Of a stretch of 51,933 bases of DNA, positions 26,824-35,235 are shown piece after piece; the first letter of the stretch is position 1; the number at the start of each line of letters is the position of its first letter. The position numbers were made by a program, and so were the translations under genes. The stretch is from NCBI RefSeq assembly GCF_000239775.1, contig NZ_CAFI01000194.1, positions 1 through 51,933 on the forward strand. Reading direction: 5' to 3'. This DNA is from Bradyrhizobium sp. ORS 375. GTDB taxonomy: Bacteria > Pseudomonadota > Alphaproteobacteria > Rhizobiales > Xanthobacteraceae. Under the pieces are notes generated by a model. The model worked only from the letters and a program-made list of their open reading frames with translations, made no database searches and had not been told where the DNA came from.

Positions 26824-28092
26824 CTACTTTGCGCCGAGCAGCTTGGCGATCGGCGCCAGCAGCGAGCCGCGTTGCGGCTTCGCGTCCACACGGCCGGTGA
26901 GCCGGTTGGCGATCTGCTGGAACAGTTTCGGCGTCCGGCTCAGCGCTCCGATCTCCGCGATCATCTGGCCGTTGTTGGCGGCGGTGCCGAACAGCTTGCA
27001 GTCGAACGGGATCACCGCGACCGGCTCGGCCTCCACCGTCTTGGCGAAGCGCTTCAGGTCGATCTCCGGCCGCTTGGGCATGCCGACCTGGTTCAGGCAG
27101 TACAGCGGCGGCCGGTCGTTCGGCCGCGAGGCCTTGAGCACGCCGAGCAGGTTCTTGGCGTTGCGCAAATTGGCGAGATCCGGCTCGGCGACGACCAGGA
27201 TGTCGTCGGCATTGATCAGCGCGTGCCGCGTCCAGGCCGACCATTGGTGCGGCACGTCGAGCACGATGCATTGCTGGGTCAGGCGCAGCGTATCGAAGAT
27301 CGCGTCGAACGCGTCCGCCCCGAAATCATAGACGCGATCGAGCGTCGCGGGGGCGGCGAGCAAATTGAGATGCTCGGTGCATTTGGCGAGCAGGCGCTCC
27401 ATCAGCGCGGTGTCCGGCCGGTCGGGCTGGAAGATCGCGTTGGCGATGCCCTGCAGCGGGTCCTGGTTATAGTCGAGGCCGGCGGTGCCGAACGCCATGT
27501 CGAGATCGATGACGACGGAATCCAGCGTCAGGTCGCGCGCCATGCTCCAGGCGACGTTGTGCGCCACCGTGGAGGCGCCGACGCCGCCCTTGGCGCCGAC
27601 CACCGCGATGATGCGGCCGGTGATGACGGCCTCCGAGGCGGAGAACAGGCTGCAGATCGAGCGGATCACGTCGATCGTCTCGACCGGCCCGATGACGTAG
27701 TCGTTGACGCCGCGCCGCACCAGCTCGCGATAGGCGACACCGTCGCTCATGCTGCCGATCAGCACCACGCGGGTGCCGGGATCGCAGACGCTGGCGAGAT
27801 CGTCGAGGCCGCCCAGGATGTCGCCGCCCGGCTTGGTCTCGATGACGATGACGTTGGGCGTCGGCTGCGAATGATAGGTCTCGATCGCGCGGGCCATGCC
27901 GCCCGCCTTGATCGTGATATGCGCCTTGCCGAGCCGGCGGTCCTGGCTCGCCGCGAGCACCGCGGACGAGGTCTGGTCGGTCTCGGTGAACGCCTGCACC
28001 GAGACGCGGGGGACCGGCGCGATGTGGTCGTCGAGCACCGGGCCGCTCGGCGCCGGCTGCTCATCCTGGCTGTGACGGGACGCGTTGATCAT
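26824..28092 (-). CDS. cpaE: Pilus assembly ATPase CpaE (TadZ-like)
   Basis: The 422-residue product is a MinD/ParA-type ATPase with an N-terminal receiver-like domain, which localises the Tad pilus machine at the pole. The N-terminal half (about 55-165) resembles a degenerate receiver (PNVIVIETKPGG, then RVVLIGSMSDG). The ATPase domain has a deviant Walker A VVGAKGGVGASTVAHN near residue 173 and a Walker A' region VIDLDMAFGTAGL. The deviant lysine is typical of CpaE/MinD. I use ATG 28092, whose ATGA overlaps the cpaD stop by four bases. It is the last of four coupled cpa genes. Confidence 0.9.
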   Translation of the reverse strand: MINASRHSQDEQPAPSGPVLDDHIAPVPRVSVQAFTETDQTSSAVLAASQDRRLGKAHITIKAGGMARAIETYHSQPTPNVIVIETKPGGDILGGLDDLASVCDPGTRVVLIGSMSDGVAYRELVRRGVNDYVIGPVETIDVIRSICSLFSASEAVITGRIIAVVGAKGGVGASTVAHNVAWSMARDLTLDSVVIDLDMAFGTAGLDYNQDPLQGIANAIFQPDRPDTALMERLLAKCTEHLNLLAAPATLDRVYDFGADAFDAIFDTLRLTQQCIVLDVPHQWSAWTRHALINADDILVVAEPDLANLRNAKNLLGVLKASRPNDRPPLYCLNQVGMPKRPEIDLKRFAKTVEAEPVAVIPFDCKLFGTAANNGQMIAEIGALSRTPKLFQQIANRLTGRVDAKPQRGSLLAPIAKLLGAK

Positions 28093-28823
28093 TTGCCTGT
28101 ATCGCTGAGCTTGGCCTTCTCGGTCTCCGGATAGGTCACCGCCGTCGATTCGCCCTTGCGGTACTTCTCGAACAGCGCGGAGCGGCGCGGCGTGTAGGCG
28201 GCGGTCTCGGAGCGCGGCTGCTCGAGATCGGCCGGATTGTCGATCATCGCCGCCAGATTGCGCTGCGTGGCGCAGCCGAAGTTCTGATAGTGCTGGTTGC
28301 TGCTGTAGCCGGGATTGTTGATGTTCGGCCCGAGATCGTCCGGCCACAGGCCGCAAGGACCGGCGACCGCGGCGATCTTCGGATAGCTCAGCCGGATGAC
28401 CGCGAGCTGCCGCGGATCGTCGGGCGTGGTATGGCGCATCGTGATCGCGCGCGACGGCACGCCGCCGGCGGTCAGCATGGCATGGATCTCGCGATAGGCG
28501 TCGGCCGCGGCGCGCGCATTCGGCGTGCCGGCCGGCACATCGGCCGTGATGACGCCGGTGCCCTCGCGCTGCCAGGAGCGCGCCAGCCCCGCGATGTCGG
28601 CGCGTTGCGGCGTGGTGAGGCCGCCGCGGCCTGAGCCGATGAAGACGACGATCGACTGTCGGCCTTCCTCGATCGCGATCGGATGCCGCATCTTGTAGTC
28701 ATCGGGGATCGTCGCCACGACCTCGCCGCTGGTGGAATTGCAGGCGCCGAGCGTCAGTGCCAGCCCCGCCAGCGCGCCGAGGCTGGCCAGTGCGCGCCGC
28801 CTGTCTGCAGATGATCCCGTCAT
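28089..28823 (-). CDS. cpaD: Pilus assembly lipoprotein CpaD
   Basis: The 244-residue product is a predicted outer-membrane lipoprotein with lipobox TLGAC (Cys28), preceded by an RRRALASLGALAG signal region. The mature protein has the family pattern RHPIAIEEGRQSIVVFIGSGRGGLT near residue 46 (quoted in part) and the conserved GPCGLWPDDLGPN with FGCATQRNLAAMIDNPADL near the C-terminus. CpaD stabilises the CpaC secretin. The gene is translationally coupled to cpaE by a four-base overlap and lies 33 bp after cpaC. Length is usual. Confidence 0.9.
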   Translation of the reverse strand: MTGSSADRRRALASLGALAGLALTLGACNSTSGEVVATIPDDYKMRHPIAIEEGRQSIVVFIGSGRGGLTTPQRADIAGLARSWQREGTGVITADVPAGTPNARAAADAYREIHAMLTAGGVPSRAITMRHTTPDDPRQLAVIRLSYPKIAAVAGPCGLWPDDLGPNINNPGYSSNQHYQNFGCATQRNLAAMIDNPADLEQPRSETAAYTPRRSALFEKYRKGESTAVTYPETEKAKLSDTGK

Positions 28824-28856
28824 GATCTTATCCCCCGTGCCCCTGATCCCGCCGTC

Positions 28857-30347
28857 TCAGTCGATGATGAAGCCGAAGCCGGCCGGCTGCCCGGTCACCG
28901 CGTCGACCTTGGCGGCGACGCCGTAGAGCCGGTTCATGCGGCCGAGCAGCGCCGACTCCGAGTCGGTCGCCGGCGCGAAGCCGTCATCCGGCCGCGACAG
29001 CTCCTTCTGCGCGACGGCGCGCACGACGTAAGGCGTCACCAGCACCATCAGCTCGGTCTCGTTGTTGACGTAGTCCTGGCTGCGGAACAGCTGGCCCAGC
29101 ACCGGCAGCTGATTGAGCCCGGGCAGGCCGTTGACCGCCTGCTTGGTCTGGTTCTGGATCAGGCCGGCCATCGCCATCGAGCCGCCGGAGGGAATTTCCA
29201 GCGTGGTCTCGGCGCGGCGGGTGCGGATCGCAGGGATCGTGACCGACGAGGCCGAGTTTGCGCTCGTTGCGTAGGACAGCGTGATCGCGTTGTCGTTCGA
29301 CAGTTCCGACACTTCGGTCATGACGCGCAGGCTGATGCGGCCCTCGCTCAGCACCACCGGGGTGAAGTTCAGCGAGATGCCGAACTTCTTGAACATGACC
29401 GAGGTGCTGCACAGGCCCGTCTTGGGATCGCAGGAGTAGCCGCCGGGGACCGGGAATTCGCCGCCGGCGATGAAGGTCGCGGACTCGCCGGAAATCGCGG
29501 TCAGGTTCGGCTCGGCCAGGGTCTTGACGACGCCTGCGGTCTCCATCGCGCGCATCGTCGCCGACACCGACGAAAGGTTGCCGCCGCCGATGGCGGAGAG
29601 GCCGTTGCCGGACACCAGCGACTTGCCATAGGCCGTGAACGGATTGGTCTGGTTGAAGTTCACGACCGCGGTGCCATAGGTCATGCTGGCGCTGAGATCG
29701 ATGCCGAGCTGCTTGACGATCTCGCGCCGCACCTCCGACACGTTGACCTTCAGCATCACCTGGTCGCGGCCGCGCACGACGATCGAGTTGACGACCTTGT
29801 CGGCGCCGCCGACCAGGCGGCCTGCGATCTCGCCGGCCTGCTGCGCTTCGACCGGGCTCGACACGGATCCGGTGAGAATGACGCCGTCGCCGACGCCGTC
29901 GATCTTGACGCCGGGAATGCTCTGGCTCAGCGCCTGGCGCACGCCGTTGAGATCGCGCTTGATCGCGATGTCATAGGCCGCGACCTGCTGGCCCTCGCCG
30001 TCGAAGAACACCACGTTGGTCTGGCCGACCGCAGCACCGATGATGTAGGCGCGCCGCGCCGAGCGCACCACCGCGTTGGCGATCTTCGGATCGGCCACCA
30101 GCACGTCCTTGACGTCCTGCGGGAAGTCGACCACGACCGACTTGCCGATCCCGAGCGACAGATAGCGCACCTTCGACGAGCCGACCGACACCATCGGCGT
30201 ATCCCTGTCCTCAGCCGCCTTCACCGGCGCCAGCGCCGGATTGAGCGCCAGGGCGATGGCCGCCGACATGGAGAGCGCGCGCACCAGCGCCATCCCCATT
30301 TTCTTGCGTTGATCCCCACCCATCATTGTCCCCATCCTTCTCATCAC
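28857..30347 (-). CDS. cpaC: Pilus secretin CpaC (RcpA)
   Basis: The 496-residue product is the outer-membrane secretin of the Tad pilus. After a cleavable N-terminus (ending VKA near residue 45), N-domain and BON-like segments (about 50-220: VSVGSSKVRYLSLGIGKS; VDGVGDGVILTGSVSSP) precede the secretin domain (about 255-470) with FIAGGEFPVPG and SGGSMAMAGLIQ. The start is uncertain: GTG 30347 and ATG 30344 both overlap the cpaB stop, while ATGs at codons 5, 8 or 9 are possible. Length is usual. It is the second of four coupled genes. Confidence 0.9.
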   Translation of the reverse strand: MMRRMGTMMGGDQRKKMGMALVRALSMSAAIALALNPALAPVKAAEDRDTPMVSVGSSKVRYLSLGIGKSVVVDFPQDVKDVLVADPKIANAVVRSARRAYIIGAAVGQTNVVFFDGEGQQVAAYDIAIKRDLNGVRQALSQSIPGVKIDGVGDGVILTGSVSSPVEAQQAGEIAGRLVGGADKVVNSIVVRGRDQVMLKVNVSEVRREIVKQLGIDLSASMTYGTAVVNFNQTNPFTAYGKSLVSGNGLSAIGGGNLSSVSATMRAMETAGVVKTLAEPNLTAISGESATFIAGGEFPVPGGYSCDPKTGLCSTSVMFKKFGISLNFTPVVLSEGRISLRVMTEVSELSNDNAITLSYATSANSASSVTIPAIRTRRAETTLEIPSGGSMAMAGLIQNQTKQAVNGLPGLNQLPVLGQLFRSQDYVNNETELMVLVTPYVVRAVAQKELSRPDDGFAPATDSESALLGRMNRLYGVAAKVDAVTGQPAGFGFIID

Positions 30348-31153
30348 TTCTGCGCCGTCTGGGCGCTCGTGATCCCGTAGCGAATGATCTCGATGGCGTT
30401 GCCCCGCCGCGCCATCTGCTGCTGCTCTGTTTCGGTCTTGCCGGTGTCCGGCGCGTTGATGTCGGCGATGCTGCGCAGTGCCAGCGCCAGCGTGCCGGCC
30501 TGTCGCGCCCGCGCCAGCGTCTCGGCTTGCTCGGGCTTCAGCTCGAGCGTCACGGTCTTGCCGAGCACCGCGTTCTGGCCTTCCTTCTCCTTGGGCGCCT
30601 GGTCGATCGCCAGCACGCGGACATTGGAGAGGATGATCTCGGAGCTGACGCTGTCGGTCGCGCCCGGCTTGTCCGGATTCTTCTCGCGCTTCGACAGGAT
30701 CACGTCGACACGGTCGTTCGGCAGGATGAAGCCGCCGGCGCCGGTCTCCGGCGAAATCTCGGTGGAGATGGCGCGCATGCCCGCAGGCAGGATCGCCGCC
30801 ATGAAGCCGGAGCCGTCCGACTTGACCAGCTTCTGCTCGCGGATCGGCTCGCCGATCACGAACGGTGCACGCGCGATCGAGCCGACCAGCTGATTGGCCG
30901 CCTCCGGCCGGTCGCCGCGGCGAATGAAGATGTTGCTCGCGGCCTCCGGCCAGGTCTGCCAGATCAGGTCGCCCGGCTTGATCGCCTGTCCGAGCCCGAT
31001 GTCGGCCTTCGCCACCAGCACCTCGACGGTGGGCAGCTGCACGACGGGCGCCACCGGCGCCGGCTGCTGGCTCTCGGAGCTGCTGACCAGATAGGCCGCA
31101 ACACCGCCCGCGCCGAGAGCGATGGTTAACACCACGATGCGTGCCGTCATCAT
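30344..31153 (-). CDS. cpaB: Pilus assembly protein CpaB (RcpC)
   Basis: The 269-residue product has an N-terminal membrane segment (residues 4-22) and the SAF-type domain of CpaB/RcpC proteins: VLVAKADIGLGQAIKPGDLIW (about 47-68), then MRAISTEISPETGAGGFILPNDRVDVIL. It is a periplasmic partner of the CpaC secretin. It is the promoter-proximal gene of the minus-strand cpa block and overlaps cpaC by four bases. Upstream, the flp pilin and cpaA prepilin peptidase that normally precede it are absent from the 726-bp gap. Confidence 0.9.
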   Translation of the reverse strand: MMTARIVVLTIALGAGGVAAYLVSSSESQQPAPVAPVVQLPTVEVLVAKADIGLGQAIKPGDLIWQTWPEAASNIFIRRGDRPEAANQLVGSIARAPFVIGEPIREQKLVKSDGSGFMAAILPAGMRAISTEISPETGAGGFILPNDRVDVILSKREKNPDKPGATDSVSSEIILSNVRVLAIDQAPKEKEGQNAVLGKTVTLELKPEQAETLARARQAGTLALALRSIADINAPDTGKTETEQQQMARRGNAIEIIRYGITSAQTAQK

Positions 31154-31879
31154 CAGCGGAACTACTTTCTACTCATACGCCGGGAAGCAACACGCGAGAC
31201 CTGCGGTCAGCGGTTCTCCCTGACTAACGACTAAGCGCCAATGGTATAAGCAGACTTGAACGAGGCCGGCCGCGACCCCTCGGCAAAGCGGCGATTGCGC
31301 AAGTGGTGAACAGGTTGTTAGCGCACGAATAGTGAAACGCCGCGAATGTGTTAGCTATTTGCGCGCGGTGTGCCCGCACGTATCCGTCGTCGCGCGCGCA
31401 GCAGAATGAGATCGTGAGTTGCAGCCGAGCCTCAGTGGTCATCTCGTTAAGCTTGATCGTTTGCTAACAACTCAGGCGGAGGAACGATGACGGTGTCGAC
31501 GCGATTGTGCCGTCGCGCGAGGAGAAGAGGATCAGCCGATCTCGCTTGCCTCCGCGCCCGCACGACATGTGCGCGCTGCACTCTCCAGGGGAGCGACGAT
31601 GCCGATACAGCATGCCGCGCTGCACCGTAATCAGACGGGGCCGCATCTTCAGAAAGCGGAAAGGGGTTGGACATACGATTCCGTTAGGCGGGATTTCCGA
31701 CCGGATTTTCAGACTTCCTTAGGCTTTTGCGCGCACCGTCCGGCCATGATGGCTGGGTTCGTGCGCGGTGTATCTTGCTCAAGAATACACGCAGAAATTG
31801 TATTGACCGTGGCGCGCTGCGATCAGCGGCGGGCGGTCGCGGGTCACGGGGATGAATGGGGATCGGGGGGAGGCGTGCA
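31154..31879. other. 726-bp divergent intergenic region between cpaB and a PilZ gene
   Basis: No pilin-like reading frame (short leader, glycine-glutamate cleavage site, hydrophobic helix) is visible on either strand. The stretch is less GC-rich than its flanks in places (for example AATTGTATTGACC near 31798), so it probably holds promoters for both genes. It contains one 47-codon ORF with a strong Shine-Dalgarno (31487-31630). Confidence 0.6.
31487..31630 (+). CDS. Candidate 47-codon ORF with strong ribosome binding site
   Basis: ATG 31487 is preceded by GGCGGAGGAACG, an excellent Shine-Dalgarno at close spacing. The frame gives 47 residues, MTVSTRLCRRARRRGSADLA then a run with six cysteines in total and about ten arginines, ending TAA at 31628-31630. 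Arginine/cysteine richness is also what chance GC-rich frames give, so this may be noise or a short regulatory upstream ORF. It lies 250 bp upstream of the PilZ gene. Confidence 0.2.
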   Translation: MTVSTRLCRRARRRGSADLACLRARTTCARCTLQGSDDADTACRAAP

Positions 31880-32575
31880 ATGTCATCAGTTGCCCGATTC
31901 CTGAAGCAGCGCGCTGTCAGGATTCAGACGGCGGGGACCTACACGCTGCCGAACTGGTATGACCCGGAAGGCAAGCTGCGCTCCTTCGCCTGCCGCACCA
32001 CGCGGGTATCGCCGTTTCGCGCGCTGCTCGACGTGCCCGTGGTCGGCAAGGTCGGGGACCGGCTGACGTCGTATTTCCGCGACTTCGGCAAGTTCGAAGG
32101 CGAGATCAGCGACACCGTGCATGGCGGCTTCCTGCTCGAGCTGGAGATGACGCGCGCCGAGCGCGCCAAGCTCGCCGAGAAGCTGGTCTGGCTGGAGAAG
32201 AAGCAGAAGGATCCGACGGTCCGCGACTCCCGCCGCGATGCGCGCTTTGTGCCGAACTCGCCGCACTCCGCGCTGACGCTCGCCGACGGCAGCATCATCC
32301 CGTGCTTCGTGATCGATGCATCGATGTCGGGGGCTGCGGTGTCGGCGGAGATCCAGCCGGAGATCGGCACGCCGCTCGCCGTCGGCAGCTGCGTCGGCCG
32401 CGTCGTCAGGCACTTCCCCGATGGCTTCGCCATCAAGTTCGTCGACGCGCTGTCGGCCACCACCGAGCTCGAGCGGCGCGTCATCACGCCGCCGACCCGG
32501 CCGACCCGGCAGAAGCTCGTCGCCCATGCCGATGATGGCCGCATCGAGGCGCCCGAGGACTTCTTCATGGTCTGA
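31880..32575 (+). CDS. PilZ-domain protein with N-terminal extension
   Basis: The 231-residue protein has a C-terminal PilZ domain with intact c-di-GMP motifs: RRDAR (residues 118-122) and DASMSG (146-151). The first 115 residues resemble a second, motif-poor PilZ-like domain (FRALLDVPVVGKVGDRLTSY; FEGEISDTVHGGFLLEL), as in YcgR-like or tandem PilZ receptors. ATG 31880 has GGGGGGAGG at good distance; the extra codons upstream to 31856 are unlikely. It is divergent from cpaB, so with the PilZ gene at 25592 it brackets the cpa/tad block. Possible role: adjusting pilus or exopolysaccharide output to cyclic-di-GMP. Confidence 0.82.
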   Translation: MSSVARFLKQRAVRIQTAGTYTLPNWYDPEGKLRSFACRTTRVSPFRALLDVPVVGKVGDRLTSYFRDFGKFEGEISDTVHGGFLLELEMTRAERAKLAEKLVWLEKKQKDPTVRDSRRDARFVPNSPHSALTLADGSIIPCFVIDASMSGAAVSAEIQPEIGTPLAVGSCVGRVVRHFPDGFAIKFVDALSATTELERRVITPPTRPTRQKLVAHADDGRIEAPEDFFMV

Positions 32576-32756
32576 CCGCGGCGACTCGATGTCGCCGGCT
32601 CACGCAGTCGCTCGCCCTGCGCGGTTTCGCGTATTCCCGCGAGCGCGCGAATCCATGCATGGAACGGGTCACCCGCTCGCACAGTTAACGCGGTGTTAAG
32701 CGACATCGTGAACGCTCGTGTGCGCCGGGTTCGCACGTCCAGGAGGAGCCAGTCCC

Positions 32757-32912
32757 ATGGAGGCCCAGAAGACCGCCGTCGACGCCATCGTCGTCCTGAC
32801 CGGCTACGACCGCGACGCCGTCGCCGCCTATATCCGGCGCATGTATCTCGCCGGCGTCCGCGATCCCAAGCGCCTGACCTTCAAGGGCCTGCAGGAGCTG
32901 ACCCGCAACTAG
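32757..32912 (+). CDS. Small hypothetical protein (51 aa)
   Basis: The 51-residue product MEAQKTAVDAIVVLTGYDRD... is a soluble, predicted all-helical protein. The ribosome binding site AGGAGGAG (32741-32748) is near perfect eight bases before ATG 32757, which decides the start over a frame open to 32718. Content such as YDRDAVAAYIRRMYLAGV with DPKRLTFKGLQEL hints at a small helix-turn-helix or adaptor but no family is recognised. It follows the PilZ gene on the same strand after 181 bp. Confidence 0.65.
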   Translation: MEAQKTAVDAIVVLTGYDRDAVAAYIRRMYLAGVRDPKRLTFKGLQELTRN

Positions 32913-33390
32913 CGGATACGCGGCTAGAGGATAGGGGGCTCGTTCGCTAACTCTGCGAGCGTGGGAGGCGGGCTCTCGCGAGCCCCACAGGTGTCATGCT
33001 CCGCGAAAGCGGAGCATCCAGTACTCCGCGGCAGAAATTCTTGAATTGAGACTTCCGGCGTCCCGGATCGTCCGCCGGAGCCTCTCCTCAAGCTCGCCGG
33101 AGGCGAGACCCGAAGGCCGGCGATGACAGCGGGAGGCTCCGTAGGCATCCGAGTCTGATCAGAATTTCCGCAGAGGACCTGTTGGTTCCTGCTGTTGCCC
33201 ATCAGGCACATTTCGGCTCGCCACCCCAGCTTTTTGCTCACAACTCCCAGGCGAGGGGATGCAGCCCGCCGCACATGCGGCTATTGTAGGGCCTTGCGGC
33301 CTGTATCAGATCACCGTCGTCGAGAACGTCCATCGGGGCGACACGGTTCTGCGCTAGCGCTCTGAGCGGCCGGATCATTGGGGATCGGGT
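32913..33390. other. 478-bp gap with hairpin repeat
   Basis: A 9-bp hairpin ATGCTCCGC/GCGGAGCAT with GAAA loop lies at 32996-33017, in a stretch (about 32970-33130) that I recall as a recurring intergenic element in Bradyrhizobium. A second pair around 33058 and 33073 (TTCCGGCG, CGCCGGA) extends it. No gene is seen. Confidence 0.55.
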
Positions 33391-34320
33391 ATGCTGCGTC
33401 AGCTCTTCGCGCCACAGCTCATTGGGCTCTACGCTCTGATCGGGGCCACCATCTACGTCCATTTCCGCGGCAAGGAGCGGCTGCGCTTCGCCCGCCAGCT
33501 CGGCGATCACTCCACCTATCTCGCCCCCTACAACGTGCTGATGTATGCCGGCTCGGCCGTGCCGAACACGCCGGTGATCCCGGTCGAGCAGTTTCCCGAG
33601 CTGCAGAAGCTCACCGACAACTGGCAGGAGATCCGCGAGGAGGCGGTGCGGCTGTTCGACGACGGCTTCATCCGCGCCGCCGCCGCCAACAACGACTGGG
33701 GCTTCTATTCCTTCTTCAAGAGCGGCTGGAAGCGCTTCTATCTGAAATGGTACGACGACTTCCTGCCGTCGGCGCGCACGCTGTGCCCGAAGACGGTGGA
33801 GCTGCTCAACTCCATCCCGAACGTCCACGGCGCGATGTTCGCGATGCTGCCGCCCGGCGGCAAGCTCGGCGCCCACCGCGACCCCTTCGCCGGCTCGCTG
33901 CGCTATCACCTTGGCCTCGTCACCCCGAACTCCGACAAGTGCCGCATCCTGGTCGACGGCGTGCCCTGCGTCTGGCGCGACGGCGAGGCCTTCATGTTCG
34001 ACGAGACTTTTATTCACAGCGCGGAGAACCTGACCGACGTCAACCGTATCATCCTGTTCTGCGACGTCGAGCGCCCGATGAAATACGGCGCCTTCACCGC
34101 CATCAACCGCTGGGTCAGCCACCACATCGTCAAGGCCTCGGCGACGCAGAACGTCGAGGGCGAGCATGTCGGCGTGCTGAACAAGGTGTTCGGCAAGCTG
34201 TATGAGTTTCATCTCGCCACGCGCAAGGTGAAGGCGTGGAACAGGACGGTGTACTACGCGGCGAAGTACACGCTGACGGTGGCGATCGTCGGCGCGATCG
34301 TGGTGTCGGCGTTTCGGTGA
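33391..34320 (+). CDS. Aspartyl/asparaginyl beta-hydroxylase-family lipid hydroxylase (LpxO/OlsC-like)
   Basis: The 309-residue protein is an Fe(II)/2-oxoglutarate dioxygenase with membrane segments at both ends (residues 6-24 and about 287-306). The metal triad is visible: His162 and Asp164 in GAHRDPF and His209 in FIHSAEN. Arg219 in DVNRIILF is the likely 2-oxoglutarate anchor. Membrane anchors at both termini are typical of LpxO (2-hydroxylation of lipid A secondary acyl chains) and the related OlsC/OlsD hydroxylases of ornithine lipids. Which lipid is used is unclear; the LPS genes at 38.7-51 kb make lipid A plausible. It is a single gene followed by a long palindrome. Confidence 0.82.
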   Translation: MLRQLFAPQLIGLYALIGATIYVHFRGKERLRFARQLGDHSTYLAPYNVLMYAGSAVPNTPVIPVEQFPELQKLTDNWQEIREEAVRLFDDGFIRAAAANNDWGFYSFFKSGWKRFYLKWYDDFLPSARTLCPKTVELLNSIPNVHGAMFAMLPPGGKLGAHRDPFAGSLRYHLGLVTPNSDKCRILVDGVPCVWRDGEAFMFDETFIHSAENLTDVNRIILFCDVERPMKYGAFTAINRWVSHHIVKASATQNVEGEHVGVLNKVFGKLYEFHLATRKVKAWNRTVYYAAKYTLTVAIVGAIVVSAFR

Positions 34321-34333
34321 GGGGCGGGGACGG

Positions 34334-34416
34334 GTAGGGCGGATTAGCGAAGCGTAATCCGCCGCTCCTTGTCCGCGGAGGGACGGCGGATTACGCCTTC
34401 GGCTAATCCGCCCTAC
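34334..34416. repeat. Long dispersed palindrome (about 31 bp arms)
   Basis: The outer 15-bp arms GTAGGGCGGATTAGC (34334-34348) and GCTAATCCGCCCTAC (34402-34416) are exact complements. Inner arms (34349-34363/34385-34400) continue the match with one bulged base. It is a known class of intergenic palindromes in Bradyrhizobium by my recollection. It lies between convergent genes and probably aids termination in both directions. Confidence 0.85.
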
Positions 34417-34421
34417 GTTTG

Positions 34422-34961
34422 CTAGATCGCAGAAGCGATCTTGTCGCTCCATCGGATCATGTTCCCGCATTCTTCTGCGTATCCGCACGCGATGAATGCC
34501 GCAATTTCTTGCACGAATTCGAGTGCCGGCGTGAATGGCTCACGTCCCGAATAAAGCTGTGTTCCCTCCGGACCATACTCGCATGCCGTTTTCAGATAAA
34601 CGTCGAGTAAGCGCGCAAATAGTGCGTCCGGTAGCTCGCCATAGGCCAGGACACTCGCACGTGTTTTGGGAGCTTCGAAAAAGCTGTACACTGCAAATGC
34701 TTCCTCGCCACGACGCCGCTTTGCGAGCTCGTATTGCGGATGAGTCATGCCTTCGAAGCCGCTTTGGGTCTCTACCAATGTCATGGCGGCGCCGAGTTCC
34801 CAAAGCACGTAGCACCCGTCCTCGAACGGCGTTTGTGCGTAGTGCCAGTAGTAGCCCGGCATGTCGCTTGGTTCGAGCGTCATCGCAAGCCGTCGTGCGA
34901 GGCCGATGGCCAGCTCTGCAGCCAATCGGAGACGTGCCGATGGTTCAGTAAGTTCGGACAT
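34422..34961 (-). CDS. Orphan hypothetical protein
   Basis: The 179-residue product has no family I recognise. It begins MSELTEPSARLRLAAELAIG and contains an aromatic block MPGYYWHYAQTPFEDGCYVLWELGAAM near residues 34-60, which might suggest an all-alpha immunity-like or DUF-type fold. No signal peptide or membrane segment is visible. I prefer ATG 34961; ATG 34988 nine codons earlier is possible. Base composition is lower in GC than the flanks, and it is surrounded by repeats (34334-34416 and about 35230-35910), which suggests recent acquisition. It stands alone on the minus strand. Confidence 0.65.
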   Translation of the reverse strand: MSELTEPSARLRLAAELAIGLARRLAMTLEPSDMPGYYWHYAQTPFEDGCYVLWELGAAMTLVETQSGFEGMTHPQYELAKRRRGEEAFAVYSFFEAPKTRASVLAYGELPDALFARLLDVYLKTACEYGPEGTQLYSGREPFTPALEFVQEIAAFIACGYAEECGNMIRWSDKIASAI

Positions 34962-35235
34962 AGGCACTGATCCCAAAACTGATTTCAAAGCGCTGACAAA
35001 ACGCCGCCTCCGCGCAGTTTATTCGTTGAAACGAGGAATTGATGATCTGTCGCAAGCAGAATACGAGATCGTTGCTTTTGAGGTCGGGTCGCTGCCGGTC
35101 GGCTTTCTTTTCTCAGTGTCGTACAGCGCGCTGGTCCTGGTCGTCGGGCAAATCACGTCCGTCATCAGCCTGTCAAGTCCTTCCGGAAAACATAAATCGC
35201 TTGATAATTTCGTAAAATCAGTATTACAGTCTCGC

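Noticed and set aside
25520-27271. 583-codon minus-strand frame over PilZ, tadD and the end of cpaE
   Set aside because: It crosses three real genes on both strands and is dominated by Arg/Ala/Gly/Gln; no start signal.
31154-31879. Hidden flp pilin gene upstream of cpaB
   Set aside because: All short frames on both strands lack a prepilin leader and hydrophobic helix.
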